64,000 nt of DNA from SIG603 sp964370405 (GCA_964370405.1 CAYJJB010000001.1:1-64000), one strand, 5' to 3'; positions 23,053-32,133 are shown, counted from the first letter of the stretch. Made by a program: numbers and translations. The notes: generated by a model from the sequence alone, not told the origin.

Positions 23053-23970
23053 TTGCAAAAAATGTACACTAAACTAGATAAGTACTGTGAAGACACGGGA
23101 ATTAAATTATTAATAGATGAAAAAATGAGCCGATTTACAAGTTTTAAAATAGGCGGAAAAGCCGACAGAATGGTTTTTGTAGAAAATAAAGAGAGCCTTA
23201 AAACGGTGATGGCTTTAATAAAAGAAGAAAATATACCCTACTTTATACTTGGTAAGGGGTCTAATTTGCTTGTGCGTGACAAAGGTTTTAGGGGTGTAAT
23301 GCTAAAGCTTTCTGGAGAGTTTAATGAAATAAAGCTAATAGATGAAGAAACAATTTATTGTGGCGCAGGCGTAAATCTTTCGAATTTATGTATTTTTGCA
23401 AAAGAAAACTCGCTATCTGGCCTTGAATTTTCTTATGGAATACCAGGCGGAGTAGGTGGCGCTGTATATATGAATGCAGGCGCTTATGGTGGCGAAATGA
23501 AAGATGTAATAGTAAGCTGTGAGCATATGAATGAGGATTTAACTTTTTCAAAGCTTCTTATTAATGAGCTTGACTTTTCATATAGAAAAAGCATATACAC
23601 TAAAAGTGATAAAGTTATTACGGGCGTCGTGATTAAGCTTAAGAAAAGTGATAAAGATGAAATTGCAAAAACTATGGAAGAGATACTTTATAAAAGAGTA
23701 TCAAAGCAGCCTCTTGATTACCCAAGTGCCGGAAGTACATTTAAAAGACCTAAAGATAATTTTGCCTCAGCGCTTGTAGATGTTTGTGGCTTAAAAGGAA
23801 AAAGTGTAGGTGGCGCCATGGTGAGTGAGAAGCATGCAGGCTTTTTAATAAACTATCTTGGTGCAAGCTGTGAGGATATGCTAAAACTTATTGAAGAAGT
23901 TAAAGAAGAAGTTTATAATAAAAAGGGAATAATGCTTGAATGTGAAGTCGAGATAATTGGCGAAGCTTAA
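23053..23970 (+). CDS. murB: UDP-N-acetylenolpyruvoylglucosamine reductase MurB (TTG start)
   Basis: A 305-aa FAD enzyme making UDP-MurNAc for peptidoglycan, of the type II (Bacillus-like) length. Motifs: TSFKIGGKADRMVFV, YFILGKGSNLLVRDKGFRG (FAD binding), LSGLEFSYGIPGGVGGAVYM, NAGAYGGEMKDVI and YPSAGSTFKRP, whose Ser is the proton donor; LINYLGAS lies near the end. The TTG at 23053 is 7 nt from GGAGG (23041-23045); the next in-frame ATG (23062) is 16 nt away, so TTG is chosen. It follows hprK by 21 bp. Confidence 0.95.
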   Translation: MQKMYTKLDKYCEDTGIKLLIDEKMSRFTSFKIGGKADRMVFVENKESLKTVMALIKEENIPYFILGKGSNLLVRDKGFRGVMLKLSGEFNEIKLIDEETIYCGAGVNLSNLCIFAKENSLSGLEFSYGIPGGVGGAVYMNAGAYGGEMKDVIVSCEHMNEDLTFSKLLINELDFSYRKSIYTKSDKVITGVVIKLKKSDKDEIAKTMEEILYKRVSKQPLDYPSAGSTFKRPKDNFASALVDVCGLKGKSVGGAMVSEKHAGFLINYLGASCEDMLKLIEEVKEEVYNKKGIMLECEVEIIGEA

Positions 23971-23994
23971 AGCATTGAAAGCGAGGATGTGAAA

Positions 23995-24852
23995 ATGGAA
24001 TTTATTATAGTTACAGGGCTTTCAGGTGCTGGAAAATCTAAGGCGATACACGCAATGGAGGATATAGGTTTTTATTGCGTTGACAACTTGCCACCTGCAA
24101 TGATACCAGTTTTTCATGATTTGTGTTTAAAACTAGAGGGAATGCCACAAAGGGTGGCAGTGGTTACAGACACAAGGGGCGGAGAGCTGTTTAAATCCTT
24201 TTTTGATGCGCTTAGCACACTAGCAGAGCAAAATGTAGATTATAAAATTTTATATTTAGAGGCAAGTGAGGGTGTTTTAGTAAATAGATATCAAGAAACA
24301 AGGAGAAAACATCCGCTTGCAGCAAGTGTAAATGGCTCTTTAGAAGAAGCGGTTAAAATTGAAAAAGAAATACTAAGACCTGTAAAAGAAAGAGCAGATT
24401 TTATTATAAACACCAGTAACATTTCAGCACAAGCAATGAAAGGGCGCGTAGTAAAACTGTTTTTGAAAGATGCAGAAAAATCTACAGTTGTGCACTGCAT
24501 AAGCTTTGGTTTTAAACATGGAATACCACTTGAGGCTGACTTGCTTTTTGATGTGAGGTGCCTGCCAAACCCGTTTTATATTGATGGGTTAAGAGAAAAA
24601 ACAGGGATTGACAAAGAAGTGTATGACTTTGTAATGGACTGTGAAGAAACTAAAGGTTTTGTTACAAGGTTTATAGATATGATAGACTACTTGCTTCCAC
24701 TTTATATTAAAGAAGGTAAAAGTCAGTTAGTTGTTGCAATAGGCTGTACAGGTGGCCATCACCGCTCTGTGACTTTAGCGAGATTTTTACATGAGCATTT
24801 AGAAAAAAAGAATGCAAGAAGTACAATAAGTCACAGGGATATTAAAAAATAA
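23995..24852 (+). CDS. rapZ: RNase adapter/nucleotide-binding protein RapZ
   Basis: A 285-aa P-loop protein (YvcJ/RapZ). The N-terminal Walker A is VTGLSGAGKSKA, followed by DIGFYCVDNLPP, typical of the family. The C-terminal domain contains SFGFKHGIPLEADLLFDVRC, LPNPF and IGCTGGHHRSVTLARFL. In E. coli RapZ guides GlmZ to RNase E; in Bacillus YvcJ influences competence and hydrolyses nucleotides. A GTG at 23989 is in frame but only 2 nt from GAGG, so the ATG at 23995 (8-nt spacing) is preferred. In most Firmicutes yvcK (glmR) follows; here whiA starts 11 bp after the stop. Confidence 0.95.
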   Translation: MEFIIVTGLSGAGKSKAIHAMEDIGFYCVDNLPPAMIPVFHDLCLKLEGMPQRVAVVTDTRGGELFKSFFDALSTLAEQNVDYKILYLEASEGVLVNRYQETRRKHPLAASVNGSLEEAVKIEKEILRPVKERADFIINTSNISAQAMKGRVVKLFLKDAEKSTVVHCISFGFKHGIPLEADLLFDVRCLPNPFYIDGLREKTGIDKEVYDFVMDCEETKGFVTRFIDMIDYLLPLYIKEGKSQLVVAIGCTGGHHRSVTLARFLHEHLEKKNARSTISHRDIKK

Positions 24853-24863
24853 AGGATATTTAT

Positions 24864-25544
24864 ATGTTGTTTTCACAGGAAGTAAAAAGTGAACTTTTAA
24901 AAAATGAATATAAAAATGAGTGTTGCAAAGAAATTTCAAAATCAGAAATTTTACTTTCAAATAGTATAGAAAATGAATGCTGTAAAAAAGCATTTTTAAG
25001 TACAGCATTTTTGTGCTTTGGCACTGCAAGCGACCCCGAAAAAGACTATAGGTTAGAGTTTGTTACAGATGATAAAAATTTCTCGCTTTTTATAATGCAC
25101 ACGGTAAATTCATCGCTTTATGAGGCTGCTAAACTGCAAGAGCGAGGTAAGAGCTTTGTCGTGTATATAAAGGGTGCAAATGCTGTAGAAGACATACTTA
25201 CATACATGGGTGCATCTAATGCGTCTATGAAAATTATGCAGGTGAAAATGTATAAGGAACTTGTAAATAATATTAATCGCCAATCAAATTTTCAAACGGC
25301 GAATATGGATAAAGTTTTTTCTGCCTCGGCTAAACAGACGGTTGCAATTGCAGTTATAAGTGATAATATGGGGCTTGAAAATCTTGATGACAGATTAAAA
25401 GAGCTTTGTTATGCAAGGCTTCATGACCCACAGGCAAGCCTTAGAAAACTTTCCGAAACTTTAAATATAAGTCGTTCGGGAGTAAATCATAGAATGAAAG
25501 AAATTTTGGACATTGCACAAAAGATAGAAAAAGAAAAATTATAA
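24864..25544 (+). CDS. whiA: shortened WhiA-family DNA-binding regulator
   Basis: A 226-aa WhiA, against about 300-316 aa for the family. WhiA combines a degenerate two-repeat LAGLIDADG domain with a C-terminal helix-turn-helix and affects division or sporulation genes. The N-terminal FSQEVKSELLKNEYKNECC is followed almost at once by ECCKKAFLSTAFLCFGTASD, which normally begins the second LAGLIDADG repeat (about residue 120 in Bacillus WhiA). The intervening 85-90 residues, the first repeat, are missing. The rest is intact: NNINRQSNFQTANMDKVFSA, the SLRKLSETLNISRSGVNHRM helix-turn-helix and the final helix. The frame is open with a proper AAAGGATAT site, so this looks like a clean in-frame deletion. 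Confidence 0.88.
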   Translation: MLFSQEVKSELLKNEYKNECCKEISKSEILLSNSIENECCKKAFLSTAFLCFGTASDPEKDYRLEFVTDDKNFSLFIMHTVNSSLYEAAKLQERGKSFVVYIKGANAVEDILTYMGASNASMKIMQVKMYKELVNNINRQSNFQTANMDKVFSASAKQTVAIAVISDNMGLENLDDRLKELCYARLHDPQASLRKLSETLNISRSGVNHRMKEILDIAQKIEKEKL

Positions 25545-25557
25545 GGGAGTGTGAAAC

Positions 25558-28500
25558 ATGCCATTTGCCCATTTGCATGTGCATACCGAATACAGCCTTT
25601 TAGACGGTGCATGCAGGATAGAGAGAATGCTTGACCGTGCAAAAGAGCTTGGGCAGACAGCGGTTGCCATAACAGACCATGGTTCCATGTACGGTGTGGT
25701 GGAATTTTATAAGGCGGCAAAAAAGCGAGGGATAAAACCCATAATAGGCTGTGAAGTTTATGTTGCAAAAAGAACAAGATTTGATAAGGTGCATGAGTTT
25801 GATAGAGAAAACAGGCACCTTGTTTTGCTGTGCAAAAATGAAACAGGGTATAAAAATTTACTTCATTTAGTATCAAGTGCCTTTACAGAAGGGTTTTATA
25901 ATTCGCCAAGAATAGACTTTGATTTGCTTAAAGACCACAGTGAGGGACTAATAGCACTGTCGGCATGTCTTGCAGGTGAAATTCCAAGAGCTTTAATGCG
26001 AAATGATTATGAAGAGGCAAAAAAAATTGCACTTAGATATAAAGAATTATTTGGTGAAGATAATTATTATTTGGAACTACAAGATCACGGTCTTTTGGAG
26101 CAAAAAAGGGTAAATCCGCAAATCATTAAACTATCACAAGAAACGGGCATACCGCTTGTTGTGACAAATGACAGTCATTATATACTTAAAGAAGACTCTA
26201 AAATGCATCATCTTTTAATTTGCATACAGACAAATAGAACAGTAGAAGATGATGATGTATTAGAGTTTGGGTCTGATGAATTTTATTTTAAATCAGAAGA
26301 AGAAATGCGTGCCCTTTTTCCAAATTTTCCAGAAGCGGCGGACAATACACAAAAAATTGCCGATGCATGTAATTTAGAATTTGAATTTGGCGTGACAAAG
26401 CTTCCAGCGTTTAAAACAGATGACGGCAGTGATAATGTAGAATTTTTCAAAAAACTTTGCTATGAAGGTCTTGATAAAAGATATAATGGCAAAATTACAA
26501 AAGAGCTTACAGACAGATTAGAATATGAAATGAACACCATAGAAAGTATGGGATATGTCAATTACTATTTAATAGTATACGACTTTATTAGACATGCAAA
26601 AAGCTTAGGAATACCAGTAGGGCCAGGGCGAGGCTCAGGTGTTGGCAGTATAGCAGCATACTGCATGGGTATTACAGGTGTTGACCCCATAAAATATGAT
26701 CTTATTTTTGAAAGATTTTTAAATTCTGAACGTATAAGCATGCCAGACTTTGACATAGATTTTTCTGATGAAAGACGACAAGAGATAATAGATTATGTGG
26801 TTTTAAAATATGGTGCATCACATGTGGCGCAAATTATCACCTTTGGAACTATGGCGGCAAGACTTGCAATACGAGATGTGGGCAGGGCAATGGCTGTTCC
26901 TTATAACGTGGTAGATGCTGTTGCAAAAATGATTCCTATGGCTATTGGGGTGACAATAAGTAAGGCGCTTGAACAAAACCCTGAATTTAAGGCACGTTAT
27001 GAAACAGATGAAAAAGTGCGTGAGCTTGTAGATATGGCGCAAAAAATTGAAGGAATGCCAAGGCACAGCTCTACCCATGCGGCAGGCGTTGTTATTACAG
27101 ATAAACCCGTAATGCAGTATGTTCCTCTTGCGAAAAATGATGACTCTGTTGTAACACAGTTTACCATGGGAACAATTGAAGAATTGGGTCTTTTAAAGAT
27201 GGACTTTTTAGGTCTTCGCAATTTATCAGTAATAGATAACACGCAAAAAATGCTTAGAAAAAAGGGAATAGACTTTGATATAGATGAAATTAATTATGAA
27301 GAAAAATGTGTTTACGACATGATATCAGAGGGCTACACAGAGGGTGTATTCCAGTTTGAGTCAGACGGGATGAAGCGTATTTTAATTAAGAGTAAACCAC
27401 AAAGTATTGAAGATTTAACGGCGATAATTTCGCTTTACAGGCCAGGCCCTATGCAGTTTATCGACACCTATGTGCAAAACAAGAAAGACCCTAAAAAAAT
27501 TACATTTAAACACCCAAGGCTTTCAAAAATTTTGGACGTAACCTTTGGCTGTATTATATATCAAGAGCAGGTTATGACAATATTTAGAGAGCTTGCAGGT
27601 TATTCGCTTGCAAGGGCTGATATAGTAAGGCGTGCCATGTCAAAGAAAAAGTTTGATGTCATGGAAAAAGAGCGTGAGGTTTTTATAAACGGACTTAAAC
27701 GAGAAGATGGCACTTGGGAAATCGAGGGCTGTATAAATCGTGGAGTTTCAAAAGATATTGCAAATTCAGTCTTTAATGAAATGGAAAGTTTTGCGGCTTA
27801 CGCTTTTAATAAATCTCATGCAGCAGCCTATGCAACACTTGCATATCAGACAGCTTTTATGAAATATTTTTATCAAAGAGAATATTTTGCAGCACTGCTT
27901 ACAAGTGTTCTAGGCTCATCTTCTAAGGTTGCAACTTATATGGAAGAGTGCGCAAGAATGAATATAACAGTGCTTCCTCCTCATGTAAACTTTAGCGACA
28001 ACAGCTTTACAACACAGGAAAACTCTATAAGATTTGGTCTTTTAGCCATTAAAAATCTTGGTAAAGGGGTCATTTCACGCATAGTAAAAGAAAGAGAAAC
28101 AGCGGGTAAATACAAAAGTTTTTACGACTTTTTAAAAAGAGTTCAGGGTAAAGATTTAAATAAAAGAGCGGTAGAAAGTCTTATAAAAAGCGGAGCGCTT
28201 GATAACCTTTTAAATAATAGGCGTGAAATGCTTATGAACCTGCAATCAGTTCTTGACACGCTTGAAGCTGACAAAAGGAGAAATATTGAGGGGCAAATTG
28301 GCTTTTTTGATATGGGTCGAGAAAATAAGGAGGAGGAGTTTTTTATAAATCCTGCTACAGATTTTTCGAAAAAAGAACTGCTTTCAATGGAAAAAGAAGT
28401 AACTGGAATGTACCTTACAGGGCATCCGATGGCTGAATATTTTGAGCTTTATAAAAAAGGTAAGGTTGCAAGGATTGATGAAATTATAACATCAGCCTCA

Positions 28501-29055
28501 GGAGAGAGCGAAAAGTATAGTGATGAACAAAGGCTTAACTTATTGGTAGTAGTAGACAGTGTGCGAAAGAAAATTACTAAAAACAATAACACACTTGCCT
28601 TTTTAATGGTTGAAGATATGTACGCATCTATTGAGGTTTTGGTTTTTCCTACAATTTATGAAAAATATAAAGAGCTTTTAGTTGAGGGTAATATCTTAAA
28701 AATTCATGGAAGGCTTAGTTTCACAGAACAAAGAGAACCAAAGCTTATTTTTGATTATGCGGTAAATCCTGAGGCGGATANNNNNNNNNNCGAGATATCG
28801 CCAGGGAATACACAGGTTAAAAAAGCAGTAAAAAAAGGACTGTTTTTAAGATTTTCATCAAAAGAGAGTAAAGAGTATGAAACTGCAATGGAATATGTAA
28901 AAGTATTTTCAGGCAAAAACGATTTGTATCTTTACTTTAAAGATGAGGACAAATGGCTTAAAGCGCCGCAGAATATGAAGGTTGATGCAAATGAAGTGCT
29001 ACTTTTAAGATTAAAAGAACTTCTTTTTGAAGAAAATGTTGTGCTTAGGTTGTAA
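25558..29055 (+). CDS. dnaE: DNA polymerase III subunit alpha (DnaE)
   Basis: A 1165-aa replicative C-family polymerase. The PHP domain starts FAHLHVHTEYSLLDGACRI (residues 3-21) and includes AITDHGSMYGVVEFYK. The catalytic palm has GPGRGSGVGSIAAYCMGI and PDFDIDFSDERR with D399 and D401. The fingers follow with RPGPMQFIDTY and IIYQEQVM, then FNKSHAAAYATLAYQTA, a helix-hairpin-helix segment (NLGKGVISRIV) and a C-terminal OB fold (LLVVVDSVRKKITKNNNTLAF). Ten N (28781-28790) interrupt the coding sequence in the OB-to-tail region without breaking the frame, so up to a few residues there are unknown. It follows whiA by 13 bp. Confidence 0.96.
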   Translation: MPFAHLHVHTEYSLLDGACRIERMLDRAKELGQTAVAITDHGSMYGVVEFYKAAKKRGIKPIIGCEVYVAKRTRFDKVHEFDRENRHLVLLCKNETGYKNLLHLVSSAFTEGFYNSPRIDFDLLKDHSEGLIALSACLAGEIPRALMRNDYEEAKKIALRYKELFGEDNYYLELQDHGLLEQKRVNPQIIKLSQETGIPLVVTNDSHYILKEDSKMHHLLICIQTNRTVEDDDVLEFGSDEFYFKSEEEMRALFPNFPEAADNTQKIADACNLEFEFGVTKLPAFKTDDGSDNVEFFKKLCYEGLDKRYNGKITKELTDRLEYEMNTIESMGYVNYYLIVYDFIRHAKSLGIPVGPGRGSGVGSIAAYCMGITGVDPIKYDLIFERFLNSERISMPDFDIDFSDERRQEIIDYVVLKYGASHVAQIITFGTMAARLAIRDVGRAMAVPYNVVDAVAKMIPMAIGVTISKALEQNPEFKARYETDEKVRELVDMAQKIEGMPRHSSTHAAGVVITDKPVMQYVPLAKNDDSVVTQFTMGTIEELGLLKMDFLGLRNLSVIDNTQKMLRKKGIDFDIDEINYEEKCVYDMISEGYTEGVFQFESDGMKRILIKSKPQSIEDLTAIISLYRPGPMQFIDTYVQNKKDPKKITFKHPRLSKILDVTFGCIIYQEQVMTIFRELAGYSLARADIVRRAMSKKKFDVMEKEREVFINGLKREDGTWEIEGCINRGVSKDIANSVFNEMESFAAYAFNKSHAAAYATLAYQTAFMKYFYQREYFAALLTSVLGSSSKVATYMEECARMNITVLPPHVNFSDNSFTTQENSIRFGLLAIKNLGKGVISRIVKERETAGKYKSFYDFLKRVQGKDLNKRAVESLIKSGALDNLLNNRREMLMNLQSVLDTLEADKRRNIEGQIGFFDMGRENKEEEFFINPATDFSKKELLSMEKEVTGMYLTGHPMAEYFELYKKGKVARIDEIITSASGESEKYSDEQRLNLLVVVDSVRKKITKNNNTLAFLMVEDMYASIEVLVFPTIYEKYKELLVEGNILKIHGRLSFTEQREPKLIFDYAVNPEADXXXXEISPGNTQVKKAVKKGLFLRFSSKESKEYETAMEYVKVFSGKNDLYLYFKDEDKWLKAPQNMKVDANEVLLLRLKELLFEENVVLRL
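28781..28790. other. assembly gap (10 N) inside dnaE
   Basis: Ten N within the dnaE coding sequence, about residues 1075-1078. The frame stays open on both sides. Since the flanking frames agree only if the true length is 1 modulo 3 (as 10 is), the gap estimate is compatible with an intact gene. Confidence 0.95.
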
Positions 29056-29072
29056 ATTATTAATTTAGGTAC

Positions 29073-29101
29073 TTGAAATGTGATTAAAATTTTTATATAA
29101 T
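29073..29101 (+). promoter_or_regulatory. predicted sigma-A promoter of pfkA
   Basis: TTGAAA (29073-29078) and TATAAT (29096-29101) with a 17-bp spacer, about 58 bp upstream of the pfkA start codon. Confidence 0.8.
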
Positions 29102-29159
29102 AATAGTGTTGATTTAAAATAAAAGAAACTTTTTTATAATAATTTTGGAGGAAATGAAA

Positions 29160-30128
29160 ATGAATGCTAAAAAAATTGCTGTTTTAACAAGTGGTGGAGA
29201 TGCACCAGGAATGAATGCTGCAGTAAGAGGCGTTGTACGCTCTGCAATTGGAATGGGTTTGGAAGTTTACGGAATTAAAAGAGGATATAACGGTCTTTTA
29301 AATGGCGATATCGTGAAAATGGACATAAGATCAGTATCTGATACTATACAATCTGGCGGTACATTTTTATACACAGCTAGAAGCCCTGAGTATAACAGTA
29401 AAGAGGGTGTTTTAAAAGCTGCTAATGTATGTAGAGAACTTGGCATAGATGGCGTTGTTGTAATAGGTGGAGATGGCTCATTTAGAGGAGCAAGAGATCT
29501 TACCGAGGCGGGTATTCCATGCATAGGTGTGCCAGGTACTATTGATAATGATATTGCAAGCTCTGATTATACAATAGGCTTTGACACTGCAATGAACACA
29601 GCAATGGAAATGATAGATAGACTAAGAGATACAACAGAATCTCATGACAGATGTAGTGTTGTTGAAGTTATGGGAAGAAGATGTGGCGATATAGCTCTTT
29701 CTACAGGTATAGCAACTGGTGCAATAGCAACACTTGTGCCTGAAGTAGAATTTGATTTTGAAAAAGACGTTGTAGCAAGAATTAAAGCTTCACAAAAAAC
29801 TGGTAAAAGACATTTTATTGTGGTTGTAGCTGAAGGCGTTGGACAAACTCAAGAAATTGCTAAAAAAATTGAAGAGGCAACAGGAATTGAAAGTCGTGCT
29901 ACAATTTTAGGACATGTTCAAAGAGGTGGTTCACCAACACTTAGAGATAGACTTGTAGGTAGTGTGATGGGTTATCATGCTGTAGAACTTTTATCAAAAG
30001 GACAAAGTAATAGAGTTGTTATAATGAAAGACTCTCATGTTACAGACATGGATATTACTGAGGCTTTAGACAAACCAAAAGTGTTTGATAAAAGACTTTA
30101 TGAGATTGCAAAAATACTTTCAAACTAA
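29160..30128 (+). CDS. pfkA: ATP-dependent 6-phosphofructokinase
   Basis: A 322-aa classical bacterial PFK, the committed step of glycolysis (fructose 6-phosphate plus ATP to fructose 1,6-bisphosphate). The N-terminus KKIAVLTSGGDAPGMNAAVR is textbook; the donor site has GGDGS (103-107) and the catalytic loop PGTIDND (125-131), both ATP-type. SHDRCSVVEVMGRRCGDIAL and GHVQRGGSPTLRDR complete the sugar and effector sites. The ATG at 29160 lies 8 nt after GGAGG; upstream in-frame starts at 29145 and 29154 overlap or crowd that site. The usual pyk neighbour is missing; rpsU follows. Compare the paralogue at 4465-5541. Confidence 0.97.
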   Translation: MNAKKIAVLTSGGDAPGMNAAVRGVVRSAIGMGLEVYGIKRGYNGLLNGDIVKMDIRSVSDTIQSGGTFLYTARSPEYNSKEGVLKAANVCRELGIDGVVVIGGDGSFRGARDLTEAGIPCIGVPGTIDNDIASSDYTIGFDTAMNTAMEMIDRLRDTTESHDRCSVVEVMGRRCGDIALSTGIATGAIATLVPEVEFDFEKDVVARIKASQKTGKRHFIVVVAEGVGQTQEIAKKIEEATGIESRATILGHVQRGGSPTLRDRLVGSVMGYHAVELLSKGQSNRVVIMKDSHVTDMDITEALDKPKVFDKRLYEIAKILSN

Positions 30129-30166
30129 GTTTATTTTAAAATAATTATTCTTATTATAAAAAAGAC

Positions 30167-30195
30167 TTGACATTTTGAGGTATTGGCGATATAAT
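30167..30195 (+). promoter_or_regulatory. predicted sigma-A promoter of rpsU
   Basis: TTGACA (30167-30172) and TATAAT (30190-30195), both exact consensus, with a 17-bp spacer. The best promoter in the window, as fits a ribosomal protein gene. Confidence 0.9.
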
Positions 30196-30253
30196 TGTTT
30201 TTGTTATAAATTAACGAAATACCCCTGCCTTGCGGCGGATGGGAGGGATATAG

Positions 30254-30430
30254 ATGGCTGAAATCAGAATTAAGGATAACGAAACTCTTGACAGTGCGCT
30301 AAGACGCTTTAAAAAGCAATGCGCTAGAGCAGGTGTTATTGCTGAAGTTCGCAAAAGAGAAGCTTATGAGAAACCTTCAGTGAAACGTAAGAAGAAATCC
30401 GAAGCAGCTCGTAAGCGCAAATTCAAATAA
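30254..30430 (+). CDS. rpsU: 30S ribosomal protein S21
   Basis: A 58-aa small-subunit protein that helps base pairing between the 16S 3' end and mRNA. It reads MAEIRIKDNETLDSALRRFK, continues with KQCARAGVIAEVRKREAYEK and ends in a Lys/Arg-rich tail (SVKRKKKSEAARKRKFK), exactly as in Firmicute S21. The start follows GGGAGGGATATAG. It is monocistronic here, flanked by a consensus promoter and a terminator; in many relatives yqeY lies directly downstream, but here it does not. Confidence 0.97.
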   Translation: MAEIRIKDNETLDSALRRFKKQCARAGVIAEVRKREAYEKPSVKRKKKSEAARKRKFK

Positions 30431-30448
30431 TTAAATTTATTTAAGCGT

Positions 30449-30477
30449 AAAAGCGGGCAGTTTGCCCGCTTTTTTTT
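30449..30477 (+). terminator. rho-independent terminator of rpsU
   Basis: An 11-bp stem (30449-30459 with 30463-30473), GC-rich core GCGGGC/GCCCGC, 3-nt loop, then a run of eight T. Confidence 0.93.
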
Positions 30478-30502
30478 GCAAAATTATTTACGGAGAGAAA
30501 AT

Positions 30503-30994
30503 ATGCCAATTTTAAAACCTACATATAAGACTAAAAGTATCCATGATATAAAAGTAGATACCTTAAATAAACTTTTAGTAAAAGTCGTTTTGCTTGATGT
30601 TGACAATACTATAACATCATATATTTCAAAAACACCATTAGATGGTGCGGTTATGTGGGCAAAAAACTTAGAAAAAAATGGCTTTAAGGTGTATATAGTA
30701 TCAAATAACTTTGAGGAGAGAGTATCAAAAATTGCAGAAAAATTTAGCTTGCCTTACATTTCTTTTGCAATGAAGCCTTTTCCAAAAGGTTTTAGAAAAG
30801 CCAGAAAAGCGCTAAATGTAAAATCTCATGAATGTGTAGTAGTAGGTGACCAAGTTTTTACAGATATTTTAGGTGCTAATTTGGGCTCAATGAAATCTAT
30901 ACTTGTAGAACCTGTGGAAATTGAAACAGGTTTTACATATAAGATACGAAGAAAACTTGAAAAAAGAGTCAGAAAAAAAGCAAAACTAATTTAA
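30503..30994 (+). CDS. yqeG: YqeG family HAD phosphatase
   Basis: A 163-aa HAD subfamily IIIA protein of the YqeG family. Motif I is VVLLDVDNTIT (family DxDNT), motif II is VYIVSNNFEERV, and later come KPFPKGFRKA (motif III Lys) and VVVGDQVFTDILGAN (motif IV). The tail is very basic. Members are predicted phosphatases of unknown substrate, commonly near yqeH and aroE in Bacilli. The ATG at 30503 lies 7 nt from GGAG (30492-30495) and gives the canonical PxLKP N-terminus. It is followed 20 bp later by an M24 peptidase gene and probably forms a transcription unit with it. Confidence 0.92.
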   Translation: MPILKPTYKTKSIHDIKVDTLNKLLVKVVLLDVDNTITSYISKTPLDGAVMWAKNLEKNGFKVYIVSNNFEERVSKIAEKFSLPYISFAMKPFPKGFRKARKALNVKSHECVVVGDQVFTDILGANLGSMKSILVEPVEIETGFTYKIRRKLEKRVRKKAKLI

Positions 30995-31014
30995 GAAAAG
31001 GAATGAAAATTAAT

Positions 31015-32094
31015 ATGGAAAATAAAATAGCACGTTTATCAGAAATTTTAATTAAGGGAGATAAAAAAACTGCTGCAATAATATCATCAGACACAAATAG
31101 AAGATATTTTACAAGTTTTAAATCATCAGCAGGTTTTTTAATTGTGACAGCAGAAGAGTCATATTTGATTGTTGACTTTAGATATATAGAAGCGGCTACA
31201 AATAATGCAAAAAATGTAACAGTGCAAGAATTTAAAAATTCTGACGAGAAAATTAAAGAAATTCTTAAAAAACATGGTATAGAAAAAGTTTATATGGAAA
31301 CAGATTCACTTCCATATGCACAAGCTAAAAAATTTGAAAGCCTTTGTGAGTCAGTATCTGCCAAAGCTGAATTTGACCAAAGTCTTAATAATGCAATAAA
31401 AGATATAAGAATAATAAAAACCGCAGATGAAATTGAGAAAATAAGACAGTCACAAGCTCTTACAACTGCTGCATACAATCATGCCTTAACTTTAATTAAA
31501 GAGGGCATGGCAGAAAAAGATTTAGCACTTGAAATAGAGTTTTTTATGAGAAAAAATGGTGCAGACGGTGTAGCGTTTAGCCTTATAGTGGTGGCTGGCA
31601 AAAATTCTTCAATGTGTCACGGTGTTCCTGGTGATAATACGATAAAAAAAGGCGATTTTATCACAATGGATACAGGTGCTCTGCTTGATGGTTATCATTC
31701 AGATATGACAAGAACAGTTGCTTTAGGACATGTAAGTGATGAACAAAAAGATGTTTATGAAACAGTTTTAAAAGCACATAATGAAGCAATGTATGCAATA
31801 AAACCAGGAGTGGTGTGCTCTGATGTAGACAAAATTGCAAGAGATATTATAGACGAAAAATACAGAGGTACTTTTGGACATGGTTTGGGTCATGGTGTAG
31901 GATATGATATACACGAGTGGCCAAGACTTAGCGCACTTGATAGCACAGTACTAGAAGAGGGCATGGTTGTAACTGATGAGCCAGGCATATACTTACCCGG
32001 TAAATTCGGTGTAAGAATTGAAGATATGGTTGCAGTTACTAAAGATGGATATGAAAGCCTAACAAATGTGCCAAAAGAGCTTTTAATTCTTTAA
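31015..32094 (+). CDS. Xaa-Pro peptidase family protein (M24B)
   Basis: A 359-aa metallopeptidase with a creatinase-like N-terminal domain (about 1-125) and a pita-bread M24 catalytic domain. Metal ligands are visible: FITMDTGALLDGYHSDMTRT (two Asp), HGLGHGVGYDIHEWP (His), TDEPGIYLPG (Glu) and VRIEDMVAV (Glu). VVAGKNSSMCHGVPG supplies the substrate His. Such enzymes (PepQ/YqhT type) cleave X-Pro bonds in peptides. An ATG at 31003 is in frame but abuts AAGGA; the ATG at 31015 is preferred. In Firmicutes this gene commonly precedes efp, as here. Confidence 0.93.
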   Translation: MENKIARLSEILIKGDKKTAAIISSDTNRRYFTSFKSSAGFLIVTAEESYLIVDFRYIEAATNNAKNVTVQEFKNSDEKIKEILKKHGIEKVYMETDSLPYAQAKKFESLCESVSAKAEFDQSLNNAIKDIRIIKTADEIEKIRQSQALTTAAYNHALTLIKEGMAEKDLALEIEFFMRKNGADGVAFSLIVVAGKNSSMCHGVPGDNTIKKGDFITMDTGALLDGYHSDMTRTVALGHVSDEQKDVYETVLKAHNEAMYAIKPGVVCSDVDKIARDIIDEKYRGTFGHGLGHGVGYDIHEWPRLSALDSTVLEEGMVVTDEPGIYLPGKFGVRIEDMVAVTKDGYESLTNVPKELLIL

Positions 32095-32104
32095 TAACTT
32101 ACAC

Positions 32105-32133
32105 TTGAAAAATTTAAGAAAATAGTATAAAAT
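32105..32133 (+). promoter_or_regulatory. predicted sigma-A promoter of efp
   Basis: TTGAAA (32105-32110) and TAAAAT (32128-32133) with a 17-bp spacer, just after the M24 peptidase stop. A leader of about 60 nt precedes efp. Confidence 0.6.
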
